This document shows positions 1 to 10,053 of a stretch of 64,000 nucleotides of DNA, piece after piece; the stretch's first letter is position 1; every line of letters begins with the position of its first letter. The notes beneath the pieces are model-generated. The model had not been told where the DNA came from, did not search any database, and saw only the letters and a program-made list of their open reading frames with translations. Source of the stretch: Fremontodendron californicum (taxonomy: Eukaryota; Streptophyta; Magnoliopsida; Malvales; Malvaceae); NCBI GenBank assembly GCA_030761205.1, contig JAULJL010000035.1, positions 19,509,001 to 19,573,000 of the forward strand. Reading direction: 5' to 3'. A program made the translations under genes and the position numbers.

Positions 1-950
1 TAGATAAGTATATCAGGTAGGAAAAACTAAAACAGGACAAGTTCCACCACTCCAAAGAGATGTGATAATAAATAAGGGTTTTGTTAACGAAGATTAATTA
101 ATATGTTATTTATATTAATATTATTATATTAAATATTATAATTGATAATTTTATTTATTATTTTTAATATATTAAATAAAAATATTATTATATATAATAA
201 TTTTAAAAAATATTCTTACACTATTAGTCAACAAAATCTATACAATAATTCTTGTAAGACTATAGGTAAAGAAGATGCTTTTTTGTATATATCTGCTGCT
301 AGTACTGTTAAACAGTCAGTCCATGATTGAACTGCAGCTCCCAAACAATCATTTTCTCCACATGTATTTTCCGCACAATTCTCTTTGTTGTCCATTTTTG
401 ACAAGCATTGCAGTTAATGCTTTGCCAGAGCATGATCCTTTTACTCTCCAATATTGCTTCATGATATCTATAAAATTTAAGTTAGAGCTGAGAATATTGG
501 ACACGATATATTACATTATACGAATATAATATAAAAAAAATTAAAAATATGATAAGATAAGAAAAAAATATGAATATATGAATGTTTTAAAATTTATATA
601 ATACGAATTATTAACGTATCAAAATTTACATAAATATAAAATATTTTAAATACGATTATGATATAATAAAATATATGAATACGAGATGGATATACGAATT
701 GCTTGCAAGGTATAGTTTAAGTTGGCTTGATAAAGTTTATCGAAATTAAATCCTTGTTGAAATGACAGGCTAATAATTTAAGGCCAAACATGATTTCCAT
801 TTGACCAATCAAAAGTTACAAGATATCACACCAATTAATCACCATCGGAATATGAAGATATCACACATTATTAGCTCAAGAAACAGTATCTCTCTAGATG
901 CCTTAATAAAAGCAGGTGGATTTTAGAACTCTTTTCTGTTAGTTTTGGCT
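1..950. other. AT-rich upstream spacer of the bHLH gene
   Basis: Very AT-rich spacer with no recognisable gene. One patch at about 228-440 is richer in G+C than its surroundings and holds a 55-codon minus-strand reading frame (228-395) with five cysteines that I do not recognise. It may be a gene relic. The last 100 bases before 951 should contain the promoter and leader of the bHLH gene, but I see no clear TATA box at a convincing distance. Confidence 0.5.
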
Positions 951-2138
951 ATGGAGAATTGTTACCATTATTCTAGCTGGCCTGAAGCTGAAAATTGGGC
1001 TGATTTCAATGCTACAATAAGCAATGAGTCTTCTTTCATAGCCCCATGCCCAATTGAACCTCCATTTTCAGCCTCTAGTTCAGTTCAATGCCAAGGTTTC
1101 CCTTCATGGGAGATACCGGTTAATGAAGGAGTTGCAGAGGATAGAGCTACAACTACTGTTTCCAAGAGCCATAGCCAAGCTGAGAAGCGGCGAAGGGATC
1201 GAATTAATGCACAGCTTGCAGCTCTCAGAAAACTGATTCCCAAGTCTAACAAGGTACTCTCTTCAGGCACACACTTTTCTTATGTTAGTTTAATTTGCTC
1301 AAAACCTATCTTACTCGAATTCGGGTGTGTGAGTGTTGGATACGGATACGAATCCGACACGGGTATGTTTGATTTTATTCTAAATTTTTTCATATATTTT
1401 GAGCTTGGGAGATCATATCCGTATCCGAATATACGTCGAACATGGGTGTCGGACACGAATATTTTAAGAAAAATTAAGAGTGGGAGCAAACATAGCTCAA
1501 AATTGTAATAAAGCCTTTTACAATGTTTCTCAACTGATATTTAGACCTGTAAAGGAATAAAGCATTGAGATTTACAAGAAAATTTAGCAAGTTGAAGACT
1601 TGAAGATGAATAGATCAATTCTTTGTTTTGTACACAGATGGACAAGGCAGCTCTATTAGGAAGTACAATAGAGCATTTGAAGGATCTAAAGCGAAAAGCA
1701 ACAGAAATCAGCAAAGCCTACAATATTCCGACAGAAATTGATGAAGTAACTGTAGATTGCGATCTTAATCATGAAGAAAACATAAGCCCTACCAAAGACA
1801 AGATCTTGATGAGGGCTTCGGTTTGTTGTGATGATCGGCCAGAAGTGTTGACGGAGCTCATAGGAGTACTGAAAGGGCTAAGGTTAAGGACAGTTAAAGC
1901 TGAGATTTCAAGTGTAGGTGGAAGAATGAAAAGCAACTTCATCCTTTGCAATAATAACAGTGATGATAATGATGATAAAGATAAAGATAAAGATAAAGAT
2001 GGTACTGTTTCACCAAACACTCTAAAACAGTCTTTGATTTTAGTTTTAAGCAGGATTGCTTCATTATCTGATGGATCAAATTGTCGGATAAGAAGCAAAA
2101 GACAAAGGTTCTTCTTGCCTTCTCAGTTTACACAGTAA
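951..2138 (+). CDS. bHLH51: bHLH transcription factor with ACT-like domain, bHLH51-like
   Basis: Two-exon gene: exon 1 951-1253, intron 1254-1637 (GT...AG), exon 2 1638-2138, giving 267 residues. The basic region begins SHSQAEKRRRDRIN around residue 73 and holds the His-Glu-Arg triad expected of G-box (CACGTG) binders. The intron falls inside the HLH domain after KLIPKSNK, and helix 2 continues with MDKAALLGSTIEHLK. An ACT-like regulatory and dimerisation domain follows at about residues 155-205, then a low-complexity Asp/Lys run from a GATAAA microsatellite. This layout is that of the Arabidopsis bHLH30/32/51/106/107 group, nuclear transcription factors. Length and N terminus (MENCY) fit bHLH51 best. 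The start is the ATG at 951; the in-frame TTG at 945 is not used. The intron carries a 190-bp transposon. Family assignment is secure, orthology to bHLH51 likely. Confidence 0.9.
1306..1495 (+). mobile_element. Small inverted-repeat transposon (MITE), family A copy 1, in bHLH51 intron
   Basis: A 190-bp element beginning CTATCTTACTCGAATTCGGG and ending GAGCAAACATAG, flanked by near-perfect 8-bp duplications (ctcaaaac at 1298-1305, ctcaaaat at 1496-1503). It is similar along its length to the copies at 7024 and 61340. Eight-base duplications and short terminal inverted repeats suggest a non-autonomous hAT-type element. No coding capacity. It sits wholly inside the intron and does not touch the splice sites. 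Confidence 0.8.
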
Positions 2139-2496
2139 ACATATTATATATACTCCATTTCCAAATAACATTATTAATGCAAGTTTGCAACAGAAGTTCT
2201 CCATTTTATTTTATTTTCATTTTGAGAGATGCTTTATGTAAATAACATTAATGAATTTACACTCGGGTATTTGACTTAACGATTGGAGCATGATTTTGAA
2301 TCCCTTGTCCAGTTTTTTCTTTTTTTAAAATAAAAACTTGAGTGGGTTGCTTGCTGTGACTACTTTTTTGCTTCCTGAAAACCAACACTTTACCTCATCA
2401 TCACAACAACATCAATACTGATGTTGGTTTAATGGTTTTCCTTTCCATCCCCCACCAATCACCATTAGTGTGAAGCTATAATCGACAACCATGAAG

Positions 2497-2549
<53 letters not shown>

Positions 2550-3264
2550 TAGTTGACTCGATTGATGACCGATCAATTAATCAGTTATTGCTCATGAAGC
2601 CAATTTCATTGCTTGGATCCTAACCTTGTCATTTCTCTATCTTTCTTTCTCAGATGGAAAATGGAGGAAAACCCACACTTGCAAATATATATATATTTAT
2701 ATATTTATGAGGAGGGTTTCATTTATACTAAAGTTGTTTTACACACTTTTATAATATTTTATACGATTTATCTTTCAACAAACCAACCGTTGGATTTAAC
2801 AATATAATTGCACTCGTCGTGCACATAAAGTTTCGAATCGATCCGATATCTCTATCATATCGATCGAGAATACTGTCTTTTTCATTATATATTTAACGGT
2901 TGAAAGTTTTTTATATTGAATAAATAGTTAAACATTTTGAATTTACTCGAAACTCGACGTGTATGATCTACGTGAATAGAACATGAAATACGATGGTCGA
3001 ATTAAATAAATATAAATAGTATAAAAAGTTATGAAAGTGTGTAAAATAATTTTAATTTTACATTAATATAAGTGAATTCCTCCTCTTTATTTATTTATGG
3101 TAAAGGCTGATTTCTTCCACCCCTCAAAATAGTTTGATGTCAAGGCAAATATTTGTATGTTAATGCCTATCATCGAGTCCACTTGGTGATTCCTTTGTAT
3201 TCAAATTAATTTAAGATTATGAATTCAATCTTCACATTTTAATGAAATGATCATTAAAGAATAT
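2139..3264. other. 3' flank of bHLH51 and AT-rich spacer
   Basis: Holds the 3' UTR of the bHLH gene and then AT-rich spacer. A long (AT)n microsatellite lies at 2499-2547. No gene is recognised; the short frame at 2613-2807 has no family features. Confidence 0.6.
2499..2547. repeat. (AT)n microsatellite
   Basis: About 24 uninterrupted AT dinucleotides. Likely length-polymorphic. Shorter AT tracts of the same kind occur at about 9245-9273, 12676-12693, 17203-17222, 17374-17395, 30502-30524 and 31494-31521. Confidence 0.95.
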
Positions 3265-4408
3265 TAGAGGTGATCATGGGCCGGGCCGGGCTCAAACTAT
3301 ATGCTAAGAGTTTTTATGTCTGCCCAGGCCCGGCCCGGCCCGAAATATGGGCTATTTTTTTTGTCCAAGCCCGGCCCATATTATTATTACAATATCCAGG
3401 CCCGGCCCGCCAATTTTTTTTTTTTTTTCTAAACCAAAAAAAATTATTAAAGAAATCGAGAGATTACCGAACAAGCCTAAAGCTAAACAAGCAAAGAACA
3501 ACGTTCAAAACATAATCCGGCAAAAACATCAAAATCATACAAAGAAACAAAACTCCCAAAAAGATATTATTACTCCACTCCCTAAAACAAACATGAACGT
3601 ATAACTGTTTGTAAAACAGATACTCATCTGTCAACATTTGAAACATCTTCCAACTTGGAAAATTGCTTGCCATATATGTAATTTTCTTCCTTACCAAACT
3701 ATCTTTTTTCGTGGGTTTTTCAAGCTCATTACTTTAATATCTTCAATTAGACGGTCCAAATTACTATAAGAAGACCCACCAACACTAACAGATTCATTGG
3801 TTAGCTTAGCCATTTTAGCTGCTGATTTCACGAATTCCTCCCTTCTATCCACCATCAAATCATTCACCATTTTTTCCACCACCTTCCTATCGCATACATC
3901 TTTCATATCCAACCCAGTGAAAATCATATATTTTGAAAAATTACTAGAATAAAAATAAAATAAAAAAACTTACAGTCTTACAGGACAAAGAGAAACAAAC
4001 TGAAGAAATCGAAGAGCTGAAAGATGGGAGCCGGTGAGATGAGAGTCGAGATTTGAGGGGTGAGATATGCGGCTGAGTTGTTGTATGCGGCTGAGATAGG
4101 GGAATGAGAAGAGAGTTTAGGGCTTTAGGGGAAAAAAAAAGGGTTTTTATTGTTAAGGTTAATAAAGTAATTTAATATTATAAATTATTTAATTATTAAA
4201 TATATAATATATTTATTTTTTATTAATACTATTCGGGTCGGGCCGGGCCCGGGCCTAATTTTTTTTGCCCAAGGCCCGGCCCGTATAGAAAACGGGCCTA
4301 AAATTTTGTCCAGACCCATTTTTCGGGCCTAGTATTTTTGTCCAAGCCCTCCCAAATATCGGGCGGGCTTCGGGTTTGGACGGATAGCCCGGCCCATGAG
4401 CAGGTCTA
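3265..4408 (-). mobile_element. Non-autonomous hAT-like element carrying a captured gene segment
   Basis: 1144-bp element with terminal inverted repeats: left end TAGAGGTGATCATGGGCCGG, right end read inward TAGACCTGCTCATGGGCCGG. Both ends are rich in GGCCCGGGCC subterminal repeats. It is flanked by a perfect 8-bp duplication aagaatat (3257-3264 and 4409-4416), the hallmark of hAT transposition. There is no transposase. The interior, on the minus strand, reads like a gene: a pyrimidine-rich leader-like stretch (about 4130 to 3974) with a telobox-like CCCTAAA, a possible GT-AG intron (about 3972 to 3949), a coding fragment (3927-3691) and a UTR-like tail. This resembles Pack-type transposons that duplicate host gene pieces. 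Diverged relatives with the same terminal motif lie at 40734, 42566 and 50033. Confidence 0.85.
3691..3927 (-). pseudogene. C-terminal fragment of a UDP-glycosyltransferase captured in the hAT-like element
   Basis: Reading frame of 78 codons whose middle matches the extreme C terminus of plant family-1 UGTs: a charged helix (VVEKMVNDLMVDRREEF), then the conserved ending GGSSYSNLDRLIEDI. Full-length plant UGTs are about 450-490 residues and carry the sugar-donor PSPG box about 80-100 residues before this point. That box and everything N-terminal are absent, so it cannot be a working transferase. The ending most resembles UGT709/UGT85-type enzymes from memory. It lies wholly inside the transposon and its frame runs on into a few unrelated residues before the stop. 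It could be expressed as a short chimeric transcript or simply be a relic. Confidence 0.6.
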
Positions 4409-5034
4409 AAGAATATTGTTATTTTCTATTATATAATCTAATTGACAATTTTTTTTTAAAGGGAAAAAAAAAAGAAAGAAAAAAAGAGAGCCTATGACAG
4501 ACTAGGTTTCACTCTTCTCTAAAATCACAATGCCTTTATGCACTGAAATTTTCTATTTACTATGATCATGATTGTGAAATGTTAATTATTAAAAAGATAT
4601 ATAAGCTGCTCTAAAAAAATAATTTATATTTTAAGCTAACAAAAAGCAAAGATTTGATGTAAGAACATTTGATTCGGTAATTAATGCATAATTTCTTTAC
4701 TCAAATAGCAGAGTCCCAATATTTTTTTAAAATAAAAAATTGATTTTCCTCAACAATATTTGTTGAAGCAAGTCATTCATATCATATTCGTATTATTTTT
4801 TTTTATGTTGTGTTATATTTCATATTATATTTTAATTATTTTTTTATATTGTATTTACATCATATAATTGAATCGTATTAAAATTATAAAGTATAAATCC
4901 ATCACCGCATACCAAGCCCAACCTACCTAGTTATTTTTTTGTGTTCCATAGTTTACCTAATCTTTTTTTCCCTTTTGAATAAGAAAATTTATTACAGTTA
5001 CCAACTTACCATGACTGTTAAAATCTTAACTCCC

Positions 5035-5065
<31 letters not shown>

Positions 5066-5583
5066 ACCCCGAAACCTCCGTTTCCAGTACTGCTTCTCTA
5101 ACTGATACCCGTTACATCTTCTCTTCTAAAAAAACCAATAATAAAATATCCATTTATTTTTATCAAATAAAAACAAAACGAAAAAAGAAACGTAACTTCC
5201 AGCATTTCATAGCTGAATTTTATTTATTTATTTATTTTTTTCAAAAAAAGGAAGTTATAACTAACTCTATCCATGCAAATAACAAACTGAACTGAACTAT
5301 AAATTAATTAAATTCTTTAAAAAAAAAAAAAACAATAGTTATGAATTGTTTAATTTAATTTTTTTAAATATGAAAAGAGAAACGGAAACTAACGCGCTTA
5401 TAGCAAGCCCAAAGTCGTTATTTCAATGGAGCGGTTTTTACTGCTCACACCAACAACCCTTTCAAAAACCGTTTTAACTTAAAACCCTATTTTCTCTACA
5501 AAAACACCTTCCCCTTTTTCTCTTCCAAATTAATAATTATAATGATTTGATTTGGGTATTTTGCTTTCTTTTCTTTATCATTG
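4409..5583. other. Spacer and upstream region of the MYB gene
   Basis: AT-rich spacer with a run of 27 A at 5037-5063. The last 150 bases should hold the promoter and leader of the MYB gene. No other gene is recognised; the frame at 4939-5295 is driven by poly-A and has no family features. Confidence 0.5.
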
Positions 5584-6327
5584 ATGAAGATGATCAACGG
5601 TGGTGATCGTGTCAAGGGTTCATGGAGCCCACATGAAGATGCTAACCTGATCAAGCTAGTGGAACAACATGGCCCCAGGAACTGGTCCCTGATAAGCTCC
5701 GGGATTCCTGGAAGATCCGGCAAGTCTTGCCGTCTACGATGGTGCAACCAACTCAGCCCCGCCGTGCAACACCGTCCTTTTACGCCTGCGGAGGATGCTG
5801 TTATTATTCAAGCACGTGAGGTTCATGGGAATAAATGGGCCACCATTGCTAGGTTGTTGCCTGGACGTACTGATAACGCTATAAAAAATCATTGGAACTC
5901 GACTTTACGTCGGAAACGAGACCCAGCTGAGTTGTTGTCGTCCGGGTCGTCCGAGTCGAACTCAGCGGTGAAACGGCCGAGCCAGGATGCGTCACAGTTT
6001 GACTTGGGGAATAAGAGGCAGTGTTTAGGAGTGGTGGTGGTGCATGAGAATGTAGGGTTGGTTGAGCCCAAGACGTTGCTGACTCTGTCTCCACCGGGGG
6101 AGAGCATAGTCGAGCGACACGTGGAGGAGGAGGAGGAGGAAGAAGAAGAGGAGGAGGTGGTGGTGGTGAAAAGTGAGGAAGGAGGAGACGGCGGTGGAGA
6201 GGAGGAGGAGAAAAAGAGAGTGGAGATGGAGATGGAGGAGACTTGTTTGTTGACCATCATGCAACGTATGATTAAAGAGGAGGTTAGGAGTTACATTGAT
6301 AGATTAAGAACTGATCAGAATCCATGA
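5584..6327 (+). CDS. R2R3-MYB transcription factor, subgroup 22 (MYB44/MYB73-like)
   Basis: Intronless, 247 residues. R2 spans about residues 10-60 with regularly spaced tryptophans (W15, W34, W53). R3 spans about 61-112, ending GRTDNAIKNHWNSTLRRK. The phrases PRNWSLISSGIPGRSGKSCR and LRWCNQLSP are typical of the MYB44/70/73/77 group, whose genes are also intronless. Two C-terminal hallmarks support this: TLLTLSPPG (about 164-172) and the tail CLLTIMQRMIKEEVRSYI (about 221-238), close to the subgroup's MQEMIRxEVRSYM motif. The region between has a pure glutamate run from a GAG/GAA repeat, giving an acidic, possibly length-variable segment. Family members are nuclear regulators of stress and hormone responses. 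Start is the ATG at 5584; a second Met lies two codons later. The R3 sequence is diverged from MYB44 itself, so I give no symbol. Confidence 0.9.
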   Translation: MKMINGGDRVKGSWSPHEDANLIKLVEQHGPRNWSLISSGIPGRSGKSCRLRWCNQLSPAVQHRPFTPAEDAVIIQAREVHGNKWATIARLLPGRTDNAIKNHWNSTLRRKRDPAELLSSGSSESNSAVKRPSQDASQFDLGNKRQCLGVVVVHENVGLVEPKTLLTLSPPGESIVERHVEEEEEEEEEEEVVVVKSEEGGDGGGEEEEKKRVEMEMEETCLLTIMQRMIKEEVRSYIDRLRTDQNP

Positions 6328-6660
6328 AAACGTTAATTAGTTATGTTACTAAAGAATCTCTCTTTACTTTTTTTTTTTTTTTTTAATTTTAGTTTGTATT
6401 TTGAAATGCAGTTTCATATGGGAATGGAGCAGAAATCCAAGAGGAGTTGGTAATCTTTTAGTTTTTATCCATTTTAAAATTTTAAATGAAAAAAATAATT
6501 AAACCCCAAATAAAGCCTGTAAAATCATAGCGAAAGCCCCCTCGCAACAAGTTGACAAAAAGTACAAAAACTTCTATAAGATTTGGTTTGAAGCATCTCA
6601 AAAGATCTCGATTAAAAGCAGCTAAAAAGTTTCATTTTTCAGGAACATATATAGCTGATT
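6328..6660. other. 3' flank of the MYB gene
   Basis: 3' UTR and spacer with a poly-T run after 6367. No gene recognised. Confidence 0.5.
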
Positions 6661-7510
6661 GATGCCACTCAACTTTTAAGCAAATAATAATGCATGCCAA
6701 AGCTGAAGCAAGGCATAGATGCAAAATCACTCTTACATTAAGAATCAAATAAAATTTTATTCATTCTCTTCGAGCAAAGACAACCAAATGAAGGACTCAG
6801 CATAATTTCAAACCCTAGGGGAGAGCTTACTTTCTTAAACATAGGCATAAAACCAAGCTACAAATGATAAACCAAACTCGGTCACAAGCAGTAATTCTTG
6901 GCATGCGAGGGTATATGCAACAAGACAATGGATTGGTGATTTGGTTCCAATTTGGCTACCAAATGCTCTATATTCATTGCAATAGATATGATCTTTTTCC
7001 ACAACTAGTTGATGCCACTCAACCTATGTTACTCGGACGCGGGTGCGAGTGTCAAACACGAGTATATTTGATTTATTCTAAGTTTTTCCATGTATTTGAA
7101 GAGTCTTTGGGGGATCATATCCCCATACTCATGTCCGAACATAGGTAGACACGGGTGTCGGACACCGGTACTTCAAGAAAAATGAAGAGTCGGAACAACA
7201 TAGCACTCAACTCTCAAACAAATAATAACAGATGCTGAAGCAAGAGATAGATGCAAAATCTCTCACATTCATGATTTCACAAATCTAAGACTGAACTAAG
7301 ATTTTTCATTCATTCTTTTAGAGCAAGAACCTTAATTTGCTTCTTAAGTTCATATCACCATAATCAAATGGAGGACTCATGCAATTTCAAACCTTGGAGG
7401 ATAGCTTACTGTCTTAAACTCTCTAAAGGAATTAACATAGGTACTTAAACAATTGATTCTGATAAAACCAAGCTATAAATGATAAACCATAAACCTATAT
7501 TCATTGCAAG
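6661..7510 (+). repeat. Tandem duplication, about 330-bp unit, second copy interrupted by a MITE
   Basis: Copy A (about 6661-6990) and copy B (about 7011-7510) share a series of phrases in the same order: gatgccactcaac, agctgaagcaaggcatagatg versus gctgaagcaagagatagatg, aaaccaagctacaaatgataaacc versus aaaccaagctataaatgataaacc, and tatattcattgcaa. Copy B is longer because the transposon at 7024-7203 and its duplicated site sit inside it. The unit has no coding potential. It lies downstream of both the convergent MYB and eL41 genes. Confidence 0.75.
7024..7203 (+). mobile_element. Small inverted-repeat transposon (MITE), family A copy 2
   Basis: 180-bp element starting CTATGTTACTCGGACGCGGG and ending GAGTCGGAACAACATAG, with perfect 8-bp duplications cactcaac at 7016-7023 and 7204-7211. 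The other copy of the surrounding tandem duplication has gatgccactcaac uninterrupted at 6661-6673, so the pre-insertion site is visible in the same sequence. Same family as 1306-1495 and 61340-61523. Confidence 0.9.
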
Positions 7511-7511
7511 C

Positions 7512-7931
7512 ATAAGCATTGATTACCCATTTCACAGCTTAAAATACTTTGCTGGTTATGGCACAAAGACAACAATAAACAATCTCATCAACCTATTCAC
7601 TATATTCTCACTAGAATCAATCTATTACCATAATTCTCCATGTGAAGATTTAAACACATTTGTAAAGATAATAAGAGAAACTAAACTATATTTTAACAAG
7701 CAATTGCAACTCTCAGCAAAAAAGCCCATCAAAGAGTTAACATCCAAAAGCATAAATATTTAATTAAAAACTCAATAACATTTTTCAAGTAGATTAAAAT
7801 TGTTCAACAAAAATACAAAACTAAACCATAAAAATAAAAACGACAACTTTAATCCTTTAACAAAAAGTACTCATCAAACAACAGAAATTCTAAAGACAGA
7901 GATTCAATTACTAGCTGTAAAGAAAATTAGA
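7512..7931. other. Spacer and 3' end of the eL41 gene
   Basis: AT-rich, presumably including the 3' UTR of the eL41 gene on the minus strand. No other gene recognised. Confidence 0.4.
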
Positions 7932-8110
7932 CTACTTAGATCTTTGCCTCATCTTTCTTCTCTTCCTCTTCAACCTCCTCATACGCTTCTTCTTCCACTG
8001 AAATGGCAAAAAAAAAAAAAACCCATATCAATATTTCAATAAAAAAAACAATAAAAAGATCAAAAAATAAATAATGTTTCAGATATTAATGTTTTTACCT
8101 TAGCTCTCAT
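7932..8110 (-). CDS. RPL41: 60S ribosomal protein eL41 (25 residues, two exons)
   Basis: On the minus strand the four codons ATG AGA GCT AAG (8110-8099, Met-Arg-Ala-Lys) are followed by an intron 8098-7998 with GT and AG ends. A second exon, 7997-7932, encodes Trp-Lys-Lys-Lys-Arg onward and ends RQRSK then TAG. The joined product has exactly 25 residues, nearly all Lys or Arg, starting MRAKWKKKR. This is the universally conserved eL41, the smallest ribosomal protein, which sits at the subunit interface of the large ribosomal subunit. The split after the fourth codon leaves only 12 coding bases in exon 1, so ordinary gene finders miss it. Exon 1 continues upstream as a short leader. The promoter carries elements typical of translation genes (see 8204-8325). 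Identification is certain. Confidence 0.97.
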
Positions 8111-8203
8111 GGTGAAAAGGCTTCGAAATTGGTATCTTTTTGCAGTTCAAAATCTCTGCTTTGATGTTCTTCGACAGAGGCTGCGGCGAAAATGAGGAAG
8201 AGA

Positions 8204-8325
8204 ATATATAAGCGTAAAACCCTAAAGCCTAAAGGCCTCCAGGCAGTTGGTAAGCACTTGATAATTGGGCTTTGAGATTATATATTGGGTTAAGCTAATT
8301 TGGGCCCATTTCAGCCCAAAATCAT
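8204..8325 (-). promoter_or_regulatory. eL41 promoter: TATA-like box, telobox and site II motifs
   Basis: Read on the minus strand toward the gene there are TGGGCT/TGGGCC site II elements (around 8300-8320 and 8268-8274), then a telobox TTTAGGGTTTT (about 8216-8227), then a TATATAT stretch (8204-8210), about 100 bases before the ATG. Site II plus telobox is the known promoter signature of plant ribosomal protein and other growth-linked genes, bound by TCP and telobox-binding factors. Motifs are seen; their activity is inferred. Confidence 0.7.
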
Positions 8326-9241
8326 TTTTTTTTATTTCTTTATTTTAACGAGGTCTAATTTATGCCCCGTTGATTTTTTTTTTTTATTATTATTCTTAAT
8401 CTACCCATAATCCTTTAATCTTTTATCTAATTAACTCACCTGAAAAGGATATTAAGTGTCTAAACTCTCTCGAACTAACAACTTTCAAAAACCTATCAAT
8501 AATATTATGTCGTCTGAGCTAGTACTCAGTTGACGTGGAATTGACTTGTTTGTTGACATAACCAAATTAAGAGCATGTCACTGAGATAATTGTAAGATAG
8601 TAGTAAAAAAATTATGCGTAAAATGCTCTCAATTAGTCGAGAGCATATAATTTTGGTCCGATTGTCCGTTTTATTGATATATTTTTTTCAAGATTAATTA
8701 TTCAAGAGTACTTTTTTTAGAATTTTTGACATATATATATATTTTTATATTTTTGAATTTAAAAGATTTTTCCCACGTGTGTTAAAAATTTAAAAAGGAT
8801 TTCTTAATGGTTAAGTGTTAATGTATTCTTTTTATTTTATATTTTAGTAAAGTGCTTCTCATTCTTTTTTGCCATGGTAGTCATTTTCATACATTTTTTA
8901 TTTTATTTAATTGTGTGATTAAAGGCAAAGTTTTGGAACTACTTTACTTAAACAAAGATTAAAAAAATAATTTTAGAAGATCTCCACCATGCATCCTAAT
9001 TAAAGTAGTGTCCCTAATTTGTTGCATACTTCATGACCAATTTTAAGTCTGCGTTTTAAATCAGAGAAATCAAAGAAAGCAGATTCGGGATTCGGTTACG
9101 TGTGGGGAAGGATTAGCACCCCCACAACGCCCGTATAAAACAGTACCTTATTAATCGTGTGTTATCTCAAGTCTTGGTAAAAAAATAGGTTTTAAATTTA
9201 ATATTTCAAATTAATTTTCAATTTAAAAAATAATAATTTAG

Positions 9242-9278
<37 letters not shown>

Positions 9279-10053
9279 CAACTTTTTGTTCAAAGAAAAA
9301 GGGCATTCAAGTTTTAAAAAAGGATTTTATCAAGAAAAATATTAATAAGTGTCTAATGACATTAGTTAAAGTGATATATGTATAAAAGAAAAGTGTAATT
9401 AATGTATTTTTTTTTAATTCAATAAAAATAATATATTAAATAAAAAAAAATTTCTTAAAATGATAAAAAAAATCTTTAAATGATGTCTTAGCGGACCCTT
9501 TTATGAAACATACACAATTATTGTTCACAACTCTTGGGAGTAAGATTCATAAATGATGTATTTAATGCATTAATATATCAAAATTTAAACGAAAGTGGTA
9601 TTTATTTATATTAAAAATGAATATGATTTTTAATGAGGGTCTATAAACACATATTAAAGTTTTTGATATTAAAATAACGATTTCATAGATTCTTGACTCA
9701 AATTACTTGAATACTTTAATGATGTTATTGAATGTGCAATAAGAGAGAAGAAAAAAGCATGAAATTGATTTCTTCACTCACAACAACCCACATTAAAAAA
9801 GGCCAAAAGGCAACAAACCAAACTTATTCGTTTATACTAAAAAACAAATAATTCATTGAGAAAATTCATCGAGCACATGGTAATCCATTCAAAGCACTCT
9901 CACAAACCAAAACCAAAGCAAAATCCAAAGCAGAACAAATAAAAAAATACTCTACTCAAACAAATTAGTGTAAATAGATGCTTTACGACAACGATCAAAG
10001 TCATTTACAAATATAATTTAGACAAAAATATATTTTTTTCTCCTTTTTCGTTG
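8326..10053. other. Spacer between eL41 and ATL66-like genes
   Basis: AT-rich. At about 9084-9140 there is a G+C-richer phrase (gattcgggattcggttacg ... ggattagcacccccacaacg) that I associate from memory with a dispersed plant retroelement-related sequence; here only a short fragment. An AT microsatellite lies at 9245-9273. No gene recognised. Confidence 0.45.

Noticed and set aside
945..950. Longer bHLH start at TTG 945
   Set aside because: Not an ATG; the ATG at 951 gives the family-typical MENCY start.
5889..6264. Minus-strand Ser-rich frames inside the MYB gene
   Set aside because: Antisense reading of the GAG/GAA repeat and DNA-binding codons; no family features and fully explained by the MYB gene.
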